Both the position numbers and the translations under genes were made by a program. From assembly GCF_029946185.1 (NCBI RefSeq), contig NZ_JAQSEA010000140.1, forward strand, positions 1 through 39,987: a DNA stretch of 39,987 nt. The letters are read 5' to 3'. Position 1 is the first letter of the stretch; each line of letters starts with the position of its first letter. Origin of the DNA: Prosthecobacter sp. (lineage in GTDB: Bacteria > Verrucomicrobiota > Verrucomicrobiia > Verrucomicrobiales > Verrucomicrobiaceae). Under the pieces are notes generated by a model. It was not told the origin of the DNA, did not search any database, and was given only the letters and a program-made list of their open reading frames with translations. Below, one piece after another: positions 33,001-38,665 of the stretch.

Positions 33001-34777
33001 CAAACGCAAGCTGCTGAAAGACTTGGGCGTGCGTCATGTCATTGATTCACGTCGTGCGGACTTTGCAGAAGCCGTCATGGACCTCACCAACGGCAAAGGC
33101 GTGGATGTAGTTCTAAACTCTCTCGCCGCAGAAGCCATCCCCATGGGCCTTTCCTGCCTGGCTCAGTTCGGCCGCTTCATCGAGATCGGCAAACGCGACA
33201 TCTACCAAAACTCGCGCATCCCATTGTGGTCACTGCGGAAAAATGCCTCGTTCCATGTCGTGGCCATGGATGCCATCTTCAGCGGCGATGAAGCGCAGAC
33301 GCGCCAGATCCTTCAAACCATCGCCGATCTGGTGGATCAGGGCTCCCTGCATCCGCTGCCGTTCCGTTCCTTCCCTGCCTGCCGTATCGACGCGGCATTC
33401 CGTCTCATGGCTCAGGGCAAGCACACCGGCAAGGTCATCGTTTCTTTCCCAGATCCTTTTGTGCCGCGCCGTGGCGAGCCGCTCGCTTCTGGCTTCGCCG
33501 TCCAGACAGAGGGTGCCTACCTGATCACCGGAGCCTTCGGTGGCTTTGGCAAAGTGCTGGCCGAATGGCTGACCGACTGCGGTGCCCGTCATCTTGTGCT
33601 CACCAGCCGCAAGGGTGCCTCCACACCGGATGCCAAAGCCTTTGTGGAAAAACTGCGCGGGCGTGGTGTTAAAGTTCAAGTCGTATGCGCAGACGTTGGC
33701 TCCGCCGCCGATGTGAAGGAGCTGTTCAAGGAGATCGCGACCGCCGGACACGCGCTCAAGGGTGTGTTCCATCTGGCGATGGTGATTGATGACGCCCCCA
33801 TGGCAGCACTCAATCGTGAACGCATGCACAGCGTCCTGGCACCCAAGGCCTATGGTGCATGGCTGCTTCATGAAGTCACCCGCAACATGAAGCTGGACTG
33901 CTTTGTGATGTTCTCCTCCGTATCCAGCATCTTTGGTAATCCGGCCCAGGCCAACTACGCTGCGGCCAATGCTTTCCAGGATGCGCTGGCACATCACCGC
34001 CAGGCCGTCGGTCTTCCTGCGCTGGTCATCAACTGGGGTGCGCTCGGTGGGGAAGGCTACGTGGCGCGCAATGAGCGTGTGGCGGAGTTCCTCGCCCGTC
34101 AGGGCACCACGGCGCTGTCTCCGCGCGAAGTCGTGGGGCTGTTGGAAATGTTCCTCGCCACCGGTGCCACGCAAGCCATGGCCCTGCGGGTGGACTGGGC
34201 CAAATGGCGGCAGTCGTTCCGCAGCAGCCAGGATAGCCCGCTGCTGGAGCGTGTCTTCGCCGCAGGCGTCGAAGGCGCGGAAACCAGTGGCACCAAGAGC
34301 GACTGGCGCCGCAAGATCGAGTCCGCCGCCCCCGAAGAGCGCAGCGAAATTGTCGGCCACGCAGTGCGTGATGTGGTGGGCGGTGTTCTACGCGTGAAGC
34401 CTGAGGGCTTGCGCGATGACCAGCCGCTCACCGATCTGGGACTTGATTCCTTAATGGCCGTCGAGATCGAAAACTCGATCGAAAGCGTCATCGGGGTGGC
34501 ATTGCCACCGGCCAGTCTGATGCGTGCGCGCACCATCGGCCAGATTGTGACGCTGATCGCCGAACATGTCGGTGGCACCGCCGCAGCCCCGGCAGCGGCA
34601 GCAGCGCCTGTGCAGACAGCGGAACCGGTGGATGCCGGGACCGTGGATCTGGAGGCGCTATCAGACGAGGATATCGACCTACTGCTGGAAGATGAAGCGG
34701 TGCATGAAGACCAGGCCCCGCAGTGGAACCCCGAGCCCGAAACACCCGCATGTCCCAAGACACTCGATCGCGTTTAA
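27059..34777 (+). CDS. Highly reducing type I polyketide synthase (KS-AT-DH-cMT-ER-KR-ACP)
   Basis: A 2572-residue single-module synthase, probably iterative. KS: Cys180 in DTACSSA, His315 in EAHGTGT, His355 in NLGHLE, all intact. AT: Ser637 in GHSVGE and HPFH (His741), a malonyl-type motif. DH: His935 in HKVENLVVFP (usual Gly replaced by Asn939) and Asp1101 in LFDGALQ. C-methyltransferase: EIGAGTGG at ~1405. ER: LVHAGAGGVGMAA at ~1950. KR: GAFGGFG at ~2157, IDD (B-type-like), Tyr2300 in QANYAAAN. ACP: Ser2464 in LGLDSL. An Ala/Pro linker and acidic tail LEALSDEDIDLLLEDE follow. I start at the ATG at 27059; the frame extends to a GTG at 26969. No thioesterase is present; a condensation protein gene overlaps the end. 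Product: a reduced C-methylated acyl chain, structure unknown. Confidence 0.93.
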   Translation: METNRNEGVAIIGMGCRFPGGINDAESFWKLLIEGRDAVSEVPASRWNVERFYDAEPGVLGKTIAKRGGFIEGIEQFDPQFFGISPREAPYIDPQQRLLLETAWEAIEDAGLVLNFEKGTDIGVFVGISHNDYQGIQHTSTDRSGISAHTPTGSAHSIAANRISYCLNLHGPSLAMDTACSSALTAVHVACEHLLSGRCKTAMAGGVTVMINPDGFIGFSQAGMLSPDGKCQAFAADANGFVRGEGAGMVLLKRLEDAINDGDPIQGVIIGTAINQDGHTNGISLPSGEAQARLVCDACNDAQIDPWEVGYVEAHGTGTAVGDPIEAIALADALCAERTAENALVIGSAKTNLGHLETAAGVVGLIKAALVLRHGQVPASLHFKAPSPHIDFEALKLRVPTAMEPLAGKPGSRIVGVNSFGFGGANAHVILKEAPPQQQRALLSAATDRTWPLMISARSEAALLANAWRLSTWLEDHSHMNGSSPLLPDMTYMLGARRNHHSHRLTLNARTMAEAVQELHAFATGQPGPKLRTTFTPRREQPARVVFVMSGQGPQWWGMGRELMQHESVFRGMIEACEAAIKPWARFSLMEELARVEAESKMQRTEISQVAIFAMQMGLAELWKSWGVRPAAVIGHSVGEVAAACVAGILTLEEAAKIIVYRGRFMDECDVQDGTMLAVGMAPDEARAVIARHGRAVSIAAFNGPRSLTLSGPRLELDAIASELEAQGVFARFLKVSHPFHHALMQPAADALKRVLGDLQPQTETVPFFSTVTGKQMDGQDCTADHWSNGVRQPVEFAAAVGAVADFGADVWLELGSHPALVRSIQECLGDRAAKQSILASVRREREHESLLDTALELHLADVALQFASMTPSRRILTLPTYAWDKSVWWHESPEVREGRLSPGGSGLLGVRISRATPTWVARLDNRHMAFLKDHKVENLVVFPAAGFVEMVLEAGVQLFEGRPFVVEDFEIRKPLIVPDPPTGLQLELSYEPNERTFLIQSRFDNTSSWSVHVVGSMRGERTESPFATSAWNDTPASTLPEVKVDTFYEHMNDMGLRYGEEFRPIRELTAGDGKSTGRVSLSEAIAHRSPEYPLHPVLFDGALQIFSAGAATVEGRTAGMRLPVRFARIVFLRSPGASSLVKAGVKVANDELVEGGIDLYDETGSPCVRIDGFRAISVEGARKSSKTGKGRDLVYNVAWERTPAAAKPAPLAPLPLNHLQTAAQRALDSAMDMRGRDHLQTASAAVDDLTATHVCSALNEMGAEGVFTAESLGVATPMRPAFHQLMADLVHRGLLVHAENGYQPTPAFLTTAYSTAEVFRSTLAAHPGHLPDALLSEAVSAELGPILRGEKEAVQVLFGGVHSDVLDQFYGDGLFSSTWLSAIASAVEEAARHLPEGRGLRILEIGAGTGGLASQLLPLIERGLHTYVFSDVSAGFFPGAKQKLAAFPEVEYQIFDLEKRGTEQELEAESFDIILGSNVVHAVSDVRSALRNIRDLLTPGGTLMFVDVATPHLWLNAVFGLTSGWWLFTDRDLRPHHPLLHRPQWEKVLHEAGFSETASLPGLLRTDGGESLIGLFARKEWVAPKVPTPDAFEAPEEKSWLVLADRGGLGDRLATELKLHGMRCRVAYRGSSFESDETDVFMLRAEVQEDWNRLLEACAEEAPERFVCLWNLDDSMADVKDDATQLGTDALFHLTKALENHNPATKRRIDLITRGAQAVGSQTQSVAMAQSAVIGLLRVVANEHPQITCRSIDLPSLASPADPRMLWSELLQKDSEREVTFRGDGRYVRRVSRGLASREQMLDHSAPLRLESRERGLLDSLRLSSFALPECSAGEVMIEVKAAGMNFRDVLKALALYPAETADARIFGDEVAGIVRAVGTDVTHVKPGDSVFGLAVFGLATHTMARGGDVRLMPESLSFEAAATLPVVFMTAWHALKTVAQMKPEECILVHAGAGGVGMAAIQIAHHLGAVVIASAGSPAKRKLLKDLGVRHVIDSRRADFAEAVMDLTNGKGVDVVLNSLAAEAIPMGLSCLAQFGRFIEIGKRDIYQNSRIPLWSLRKNASFHVVAMDAIFSGDEAQTRQILQTIADLVDQGSLHPLPFRSFPACRIDAAFRLMAQGKHTGKVIVSFPDPFVPRRGEPLASGFAVQTEGAYLITGAFGGFGKVLAEWLTDCGARHLVLTSRKGASTPDAKAFVEKLRGRGVKVQVVCADVGSAADVKELFKEIATAGHALKGVFHLAMVIDDAPMAALNRERMHSVLAPKAYGAWLLHEVTRNMKLDCFVMFSSVSSIFGNPAQANYAAANAFQDALAHHRQAVGLPALVINWGALGGEGYVARNERVAEFLARQGTTALSPREVVGLLEMFLATGATQAMALRVDWAKWRQSFRSSQDSPLLERVFAAGVEGAETSGTKSDWRRKIESAAPEERSEIVGHAVRDVVGGVLRVKPEGLRDDQPLTDLGLDSLMAVEIENSIESVIGVALPPASLMRARTIGQIVTLIAEHVGGTAAAPAAAAAPVQTAEPVDAGTVDLEALSDEDIDLLLEDEAVHEDQAPQWNPEPETPACPKTLDRV

Positions 34778-36108
34778 AACAGTGGCTGGAAAGCGGAGAG
34801 GCCCGTCTGCAGCCGCTAACATTCCCCCAGCAGGAATTGTGGCAGGCATCTCCGGTGCCTGCCGGAGATGTGGCGAACCATATCTGCGCCTTGATCAATG
34901 TGCGAGGGCCTATCACACCGCAAGGGTGTGAGGCGGCAGTGCAGAAGGTCTCGGAACGGCAGGAGGTGTTTCGTCTCTCCTTCCTGCCAGGCAAGGAGCA
35001 GCCCATGCAGCTCATCAGAAGGAGCAGCCGTCAAATACTGCAGTTCCGTGAGCTTTCACCTGAGCAGCAGGAGCCTGAAGCAGTGGAAGAACTGGCGCAG
35101 GAGATTTTCCGCAAGCCCTTCAACATGGTCGGCGGCCCGCTCTTTCGAACGGAAGTATTGCGGCGCAGTGCCGACGACCACGTGCTGGTGGTGGCCATCC
35201 ACCACGCCATTGCCGACGGCTGGACCGTGGGGGTATTCGTTCAGGATCTCTTTGCAGCCTACATGCAGGAGCTGCGCGGCATCCCTGGCGGGCTGCCGCC
35301 GGTTCCCCTTTCCTACTCAGATTGGGGCGCAGCCGAACGCGCTTACTGGCAGCCTGCGCTGCTGGGCGAGCGCAGCATTTTTTGGAAAGAACGTCTGGCC
35401 AACATCACGCCGCTGTGGTCCCCGCCCACGGGCCCTGCAGCACTCTCAGGCGAACGTCGGCGCTGGGTCTTCTCCGCCCCTGCCGACGTGGGCCGGGCGG
35501 TGCGTGAACTGGCCAAGCGTAATGGAGCCACACTCTTCAGCACCCTGCTGGCCGCGTTTCAGGTGACGCTCTCCAAATGGACGGGCAAAGATGACATCCT
35601 CGTGGGCACACCCGTCGCCAATCGCAACAAGCAGGCGGTGCGTGAAACCATGGGCTACTGCGCCGGCATCGTTCCCTTGCGGGGTCACATCGACCGGGAT
35701 CGCACCTTCTCCGAACGTTTGCGCAAAGTCCATGAAGACACGGTGGACTCCTTCGCCAATGCGATGCCTTTTTCCGAACTGGTAAAAGGGTTGGGAATGA
35801 CGCCCGCCCCCGGGTGCAACCCTATTTTCCAGGTGCGCTTCGCGCTGCAAAATCATCCCGTGCCAGACATTTCCGTGAATGGCATGTCCCTTCAGTTGCG
35901 GATGCGCTCCACTGGCACCCCACGCTTTGACCTCGCTTGTGAAGTCACCGAAGAAGGCGATGCCTTCGAAGTAGTCTGGCTGTGCCGACCGGGCATGTTT
36001 TCCGGGGAAGACATCCACCACCTGCACCGCATGTACCTCGGGGTCCTGACGAACGTTTGCAGTTCGCCTGAAATCCTGACCGCCGCACTCATGACGACCA
36101 CCCTGTGA
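34750..36108 (+). CDS. Stand-alone NRPS-type condensation domain protein
   Basis: A 452-residue protein consisting of one condensation domain. The active motif is HHAIADG (His151-His152-...-Asp156-Gly157). Other C-domain blocks are LTFPQQELW near the start, PFNMVGGPLFR, DILVGTPVANRN, MGYCAGIVPLR, and NPIFQVRFALQNHP. The length is full, with no adenylation or carrier domain attached. Its ATG lies 28 bp inside the PKS gene in another frame, so the two are tightly coupled. It most likely takes the chain from the PKS carrier domain and joins it to an amine or alcohol, doing the release step, as the terminal CON domain does in fungal LovB-type synthases. The acceptor is unknown. Confidence 0.9.
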   Translation: MSQDTRSRLKQWLESGEARLQPLTFPQQELWQASPVPAGDVANHICALINVRGPITPQGCEAAVQKVSERQEVFRLSFLPGKEQPMQLIRRSSRQILQFRELSPEQQEPEAVEELAQEIFRKPFNMVGGPLFRTEVLRRSADDHVLVVAIHHAIADGWTVGVFVQDLFAAYMQELRGIPGGLPPVPLSYSDWGAAERAYWQPALLGERSIFWKERLANITPLWSPPTGPAALSGERRRWVFSAPADVGRAVRELAKRNGATLFSTLLAAFQVTLSKWTGKDDILVGTPVANRNKQAVRETMGYCAGIVPLRGHIDRDRTFSERLRKVHEDTVDSFANAMPFSELVKGLGMTPAPGCNPIFQVRFALQNHPVPDISVNGMSLQLRMRSTGTPRFDLACEVTEEGDAFEVVWLCRPGMFSGEDIHHLHRMYLGVLTNVCSSPEILTAALMTTTL

Positions 36109-36127
36109 GCATCATGGACAAACTATC

Positions 36128-36436
36128 ATGCACATGATCCAACTGCTACTGCCGCTCTACACGCGCGATCAGCCGATGACGCCGGCTGATGTTCTGCATG
36201 CCATGGTCAAAGCGGAACTGACGCGATACTTTGGCCGTTGCGAGGCCCACACCCGTTCACCTGCAGGAGGCCGGTGGCTGGAAGAAGGTCTGGGCAGACG
36301 CGATGAAATCGTCATCTACGAAGTCATGGCCCGCCTGCTCGATGCCCGATGGTGGAACTGGTACCAAGAAGTGCTTGAGACCCGATTTCGCCAGCAGCAG
36401 GTGATCATTCGCGTGCTGCCGCTGATTCATTTGTGA
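36128..36436 (+). CDS. Small conserved protein after the PKS/condensation pair
   Basis: A 102-residue cytoplasmic protein starting 19 bp after the condensation gene, so probably in the same operon. It begins with IQLLLPLYTRDQ, has a helix (ADVLHAMVKAELTRYFG), a central GGRWLEEG turn, a conserved DEIVIYEVMARLLDARWWNWYQE block and ends with a strand (QQQVIIRVLPLIHL). I have seen similar small proteins in many proteobacteria without a known function; the alpha/beta pattern suits a ferredoxin-like dimer. It may be a pathway helper or simply a neighbour. Confidence 0.72.
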   Translation: MHMIQLLLPLYTRDQPMTPADVLHAMVKAELTRYFGRCEAHTRSPAGGRWLEEGLGRRDEIVIYEVMARLLDARWWNWYQEVLETRFRQQQVIIRVLPLIHL

Positions 36437-36633
36437 TCATCAGATGCACGTCACAAAAACCACGTTTTTATACAACCAGAGTGGATGACCTGAGCGTTCT
36501 CTCCGCAGTTAATCCAGCTCCCATTACCGGACCTATTTGTGATCGCGGCAGGGGCAGGTTTTCTGCGGTCACTCGCAGGTGTGAATGCTGCCAGCCTCGT
36601 CCGAAAATACCCCAACCCCCAGTTTCCCCTAAC

Positions 36634-37059
36634 ATGTCTGCACCTGCCCCAACAAGCTCTCCCATTTCCCGAGTGCGACTCGCAGTCGTAGATGATCACG
36701 CCATCATCCGCGGTGTGTTTGTGACGCTCGTAGAGGACGCGCCGGAACTGAACATGGCGTGGACGGCCTCCTCTCTGGCCGAAGCAGCGGATAAAATCCA
36801 ATTGGATATTCCCGATATTCTGGTGATCGACGTAGGTCTGCCCGATGGCAATGGTTTTGACTTCACCAAGGAATTGCTAACCCGCGTACCGGGATTGCCG
36901 GTTTTGATTGTGTCAGCTGATACCGAGTCCAGTTATGTGGAACGTGCTGCGGCCAGCGGTGCTAAAGGATTCATTGCCAAAGAAGCGTCACTTGAACTGC
37001 TCGTGGAGGCCGTTAACACCATCCAACAGGGCGGCCAATGGTTCCACCCAGCCGGGTAA
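36634..37059 (+). CDS. Receiver-only response regulator (NarL-type receiver)
   Basis: A 141-residue protein with one receiver domain: acidic pair Asp20-Asp21 in VVDDH, phosphorylation site Asp66 in LVIDVGLPDGNG, switch Ser94 in IVSAD and Lys116 in IAKEAS. The sequence up to GGQWFHPAG is that of a NarL/FixJ receiver, but it stops exactly where the linker to a LuxR-type DNA-binding domain would begin. No helix-turn-helix is visible in any frame after the stop, so it is either a natural single-domain regulator or a truncated one. The frame is open upstream to 36433, but the ATG at 36634 gives the family start. No partner kinase is adjacent; the kinase/regulator pair at the window end is 2 kb away. 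Confidence 0.85.
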   Translation: MSAPAPTSSPISRVRLAVVDDHAIIRGVFVTLVEDAPELNMAWTASSLAEAADKIQLDIPDILVIDVGLPDGNGFDFTKELLTRVPGLPVLIVSADTESSYVERAAASGAKGFIAKEASLELLVEAVNTIQQGGQWFHPAG

Positions 37060-37107
37060 ACGCGGCAAACACAACCGATTGGGCGTTCGGCGGCGATTCA
37101 TTTATTG

Positions 37108-37305
37108 ATGGAAACCGATCTCACAGTTCTTGCACACCGTTCGACCTTGGTTGAATCGATGCACCTCACCCTTCAAAAGGCCGTGGAGCTTAAGGGTCTT
37201 CATCTGAATGAGCTGGGCATTGAGAACGTGGCCGATACCGAAGCCATACGCAGCTCTGTTCACCCAGGGTGCCTGGAATGGAATTTGGACATCAGATTTA
37301 ACTGA
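37108..37305 (+). CDS. Possible small hypothetical protein
   Basis: An open frame of 65 codons from the ATG at 37108 (TTG at 37105). It reads as a soluble, helix-rich peptide (LVESMHLTLQKAVELKGLHLNELG) with no signal or membrane segment. I recognise no family. It lies 48 bp after the receiver gene and 25 bp before the next small gene, so the arrangement is operon-like, but the frame could be chance. Confidence 0.35.
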   Translation: METDLTVLAHRSTLVESMHLTLQKAVELKGLHLNELGIENVADTEAIRSSVHPGCLEWNLDIRFN

Positions 37306-37330
37306 CGAGAAACCTTACCCCATACACACC

Positions 37331-37594
37331 ATGAGCCCGCATTTAATCCCCAACTACCGCCACACCACGGAACTGGCAGCCGATGCCATGATCAGTGAAG
37401 GCGGTGCGATCCGACAACCTACCATGAGAGATGCTCAAGCCGTCTATGCTCGTCTTCACACGCCCTGTGGCGGATTCTCAGCCGCACTGCGTGAATGGGT
37501 GCAGAACCCCGCCGCCATGTTCTTGACAGGCCTCGCGACCGGACTCGCACTCGCGCTAATCAATCAAAAAATCCATAGGGACACGCAGGCATGA
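37331..37594 (+). CDS. Small protein with C-terminal membrane helix
   Basis: An 87-residue protein. The N-terminal part is polar (NYRHTTELAADAMISEGGAIRQ, RDAQAVYARLHTPCGGFS), followed by LREWVQNPAAMFLTGLATGLALALI, a membrane helix near the C-terminus, and a short polar end. 'WVQNP-AA-hydrophobic' resembles the tail anchor of ElaB/YqjD-type proteins and of the small protein at 21485, but no named family is certain. The start has an A/C-rich leader (ACCCCATACACACC) and no Shine-Dalgarno site, like other stress genes here. Confidence 0.62.
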   Translation: MSPHLIPNYRHTTELAADAMISEGGAIRQPTMRDAQAVYARLHTPCGGFSAALREWVQNPAAMFLTGLATGLALALINQKIHRDTQA

Positions 37595-37675
37595 CTGGTT
37601 GGAGGAGAAGGAGAGTAAACTCCGGCGTCAAAGCAAGAACCTGTGGCACAAAGAAAAAGGTAGAACCTAATATGC

Positions 37676-37702
37676 AAAAAACCCGCCCATCGCTGGGCGG
37701 GT
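37676..37702 (-). terminator. Rho-independent terminator of the DUF4142 gene
   Basis: A perfect 9-bp stem (ACCCGCCCA with TGGGCGGGT), 4-nt loop, then six T's on the minus strand, 34 bp past the stop of the DUF4142 gene. The plus-strand side lacks a T-tract. Confidence 0.9.
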
Positions 37703-37736
37703 CAAGTTGCATTAAGGAATGAACCGTTGACCGGGA

Positions 37737-38258
37737 CTACTTGGCAGCCATTTCTTTGATCTTGTTCAGATGCGTACGCAGAACGGGCAGCGTTGCACTG
37801 GCAAAGGATTTCACCTCACCGTCTGCTGCATTTTTCTCCGCATCCTCGAAGGTGGAGATGGATTCCTTATGGGAACTCTCCAAGTGGTCGAGAAATGCTT
37901 TGTCGAAGTCCTTGCCGCTTTCCTTTTCCAAGTCTTTGAACATCCCGGCGGAATCAGGATTGATGACTGCGGAAAGTTCGACCTTCTTGGCCTCAGCGAG
38001 TGCGGTGAGCTCTGCATTCGCCTTGGTGTGATCTGTAACCAGCATCGTGGCGAAATTTTTGACATCGGCGCGTTCAGCTTTCTGAGTTCCGAGAGTTGCT
38101 ATCTTCACTTCAGCCATTCCTGCCGCGCCGGCCTGCTTGACGAACTTTTCATCTGTGGAATTCAAGCTGGACTTTGTGTCTGCCGCGCAAAGCATGGTTG
38201 AAAAATTACCTGCGGCGATGGCAAGCAGAATGGCGAAGGTGACGGGGTTTGTTTTCAT
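37737..38258 (-). CDS. Secreted DUF4142 ferritin-like protein
   Basis: A 173-residue protein with a signal peptide (MKTNPVTFAILLAIAAGNFSTMLCA, cleavage near CAA|DTK) and the helical DUF4142 domain: STDEKFVKQAGAAGMAEVKIATLGTQKA, VKNFATMLVTDHTKANAEL, FDKAFLDHLESSHKESISTFEDAEK, LPVLRTHLNKIKEMA. These are hallmark positions (DH, H, H) of the family, which has a ferritin-like four-helix fold; many members are periplasmic and induced by stress. Metal binding is likely but unproven. Single-gene unit with its own terminator; the start has the A/C-rich leader ACACACAACACACCAAACC about 10 nt before the ATG. Confidence 0.9.
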   Translation of the reverse strand: MKTNPVTFAILLAIAAGNFSTMLCAADTKSSLNSTDEKFVKQAGAAGMAEVKIATLGTQKAERADVKNFATMLVTDHTKANAELTALAEAKKVELSAVINPDSAGMFKDLEKESGKDFDKAFLDHLESSHKESISTFEDAEKNAADGEVKSFASATLPVLRTHLNKIKEMAAK

Positions 38259-38379
38259 GGCATTAAGTGGTTTGGTGTGTTGTGTGTGCGAAGCTTTTAG
38301 TTAGCAGCTCACGCAACCAAGTCATCGGCACGAACTTTCCGTCCGGATGTGTTGCTGATAACACCATTCCTTCCCGCCC

Positions 38380-38430
38380 AAAATGCCAACGAGCTGTTTC
38401 ACCGGGAAAACCGCCATTATTTGGCATTTT
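38380..38430. repeat. 10-bp inverted repeat with 31-nt loop
   Basis: AAAATGCCAA and TTGGCATTTT are exact complements; on the plus strand the right arm runs into TTTTTT. No gene ends upstream on that strand, so if it is a terminator it would end a small RNA; it could also be an operator pair for the DUF4142 gene. Confidence 0.4.
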
Positions 38431-38483
38431 TTAGCGAGGTCCCTGATGCGCAACTCAGGTGGAAAGACCATGTCTTCCAAGAC

Positions 38484-38519
38484 AAAAAAAGCCCTGGCCA
38501 ACATATCATGCCAGCCAGG
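38484..38519 (-). terminator. Probable terminator after the response regulator gene
   Basis: CCTGGC and GCCAGG pair around a 15-nt loop that itself can fold (TGGC/GCCA); on the minus strand GC and seven T's follow. It lies about 145 bp past the regulator stop, a long but reasonable 3' end. Confidence 0.55.
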
Positions 38520-38665
38520 ACCAAGGGCACTTCGGTTACTCAGTCCATCGCTGGTCGAGCTGCTTTTCATGCCTCATCCGTATATCGCCGCAGTCATGAA
38601 TACGGATGTGTATCGCACACAAAAACACAACCACCTAAATCGAGAGGACCGCATTCGGCTAGCGG

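Larger units (their letters stand above)
38259..38665. other. Non-coding gap with two hairpins
   Basis: About 407 bp between two minus-strand genes. The right part holds the terminator at 38484-38519; the left part holds the leader and promoter region of the DUF4142 gene and a long-loop inverted repeat at 38380-38430. Open frames of up to ~100 codons exist here on both strands but their composition is not protein-like. A small RNA cannot be excluded. Confidence 0.4.

Noticed and set aside
33230-34360. Minus-strand open frame of 376 codons
   Set aside because: Antisense to the ER/KR/ACP part of the PKS; shadow of its codon bias.
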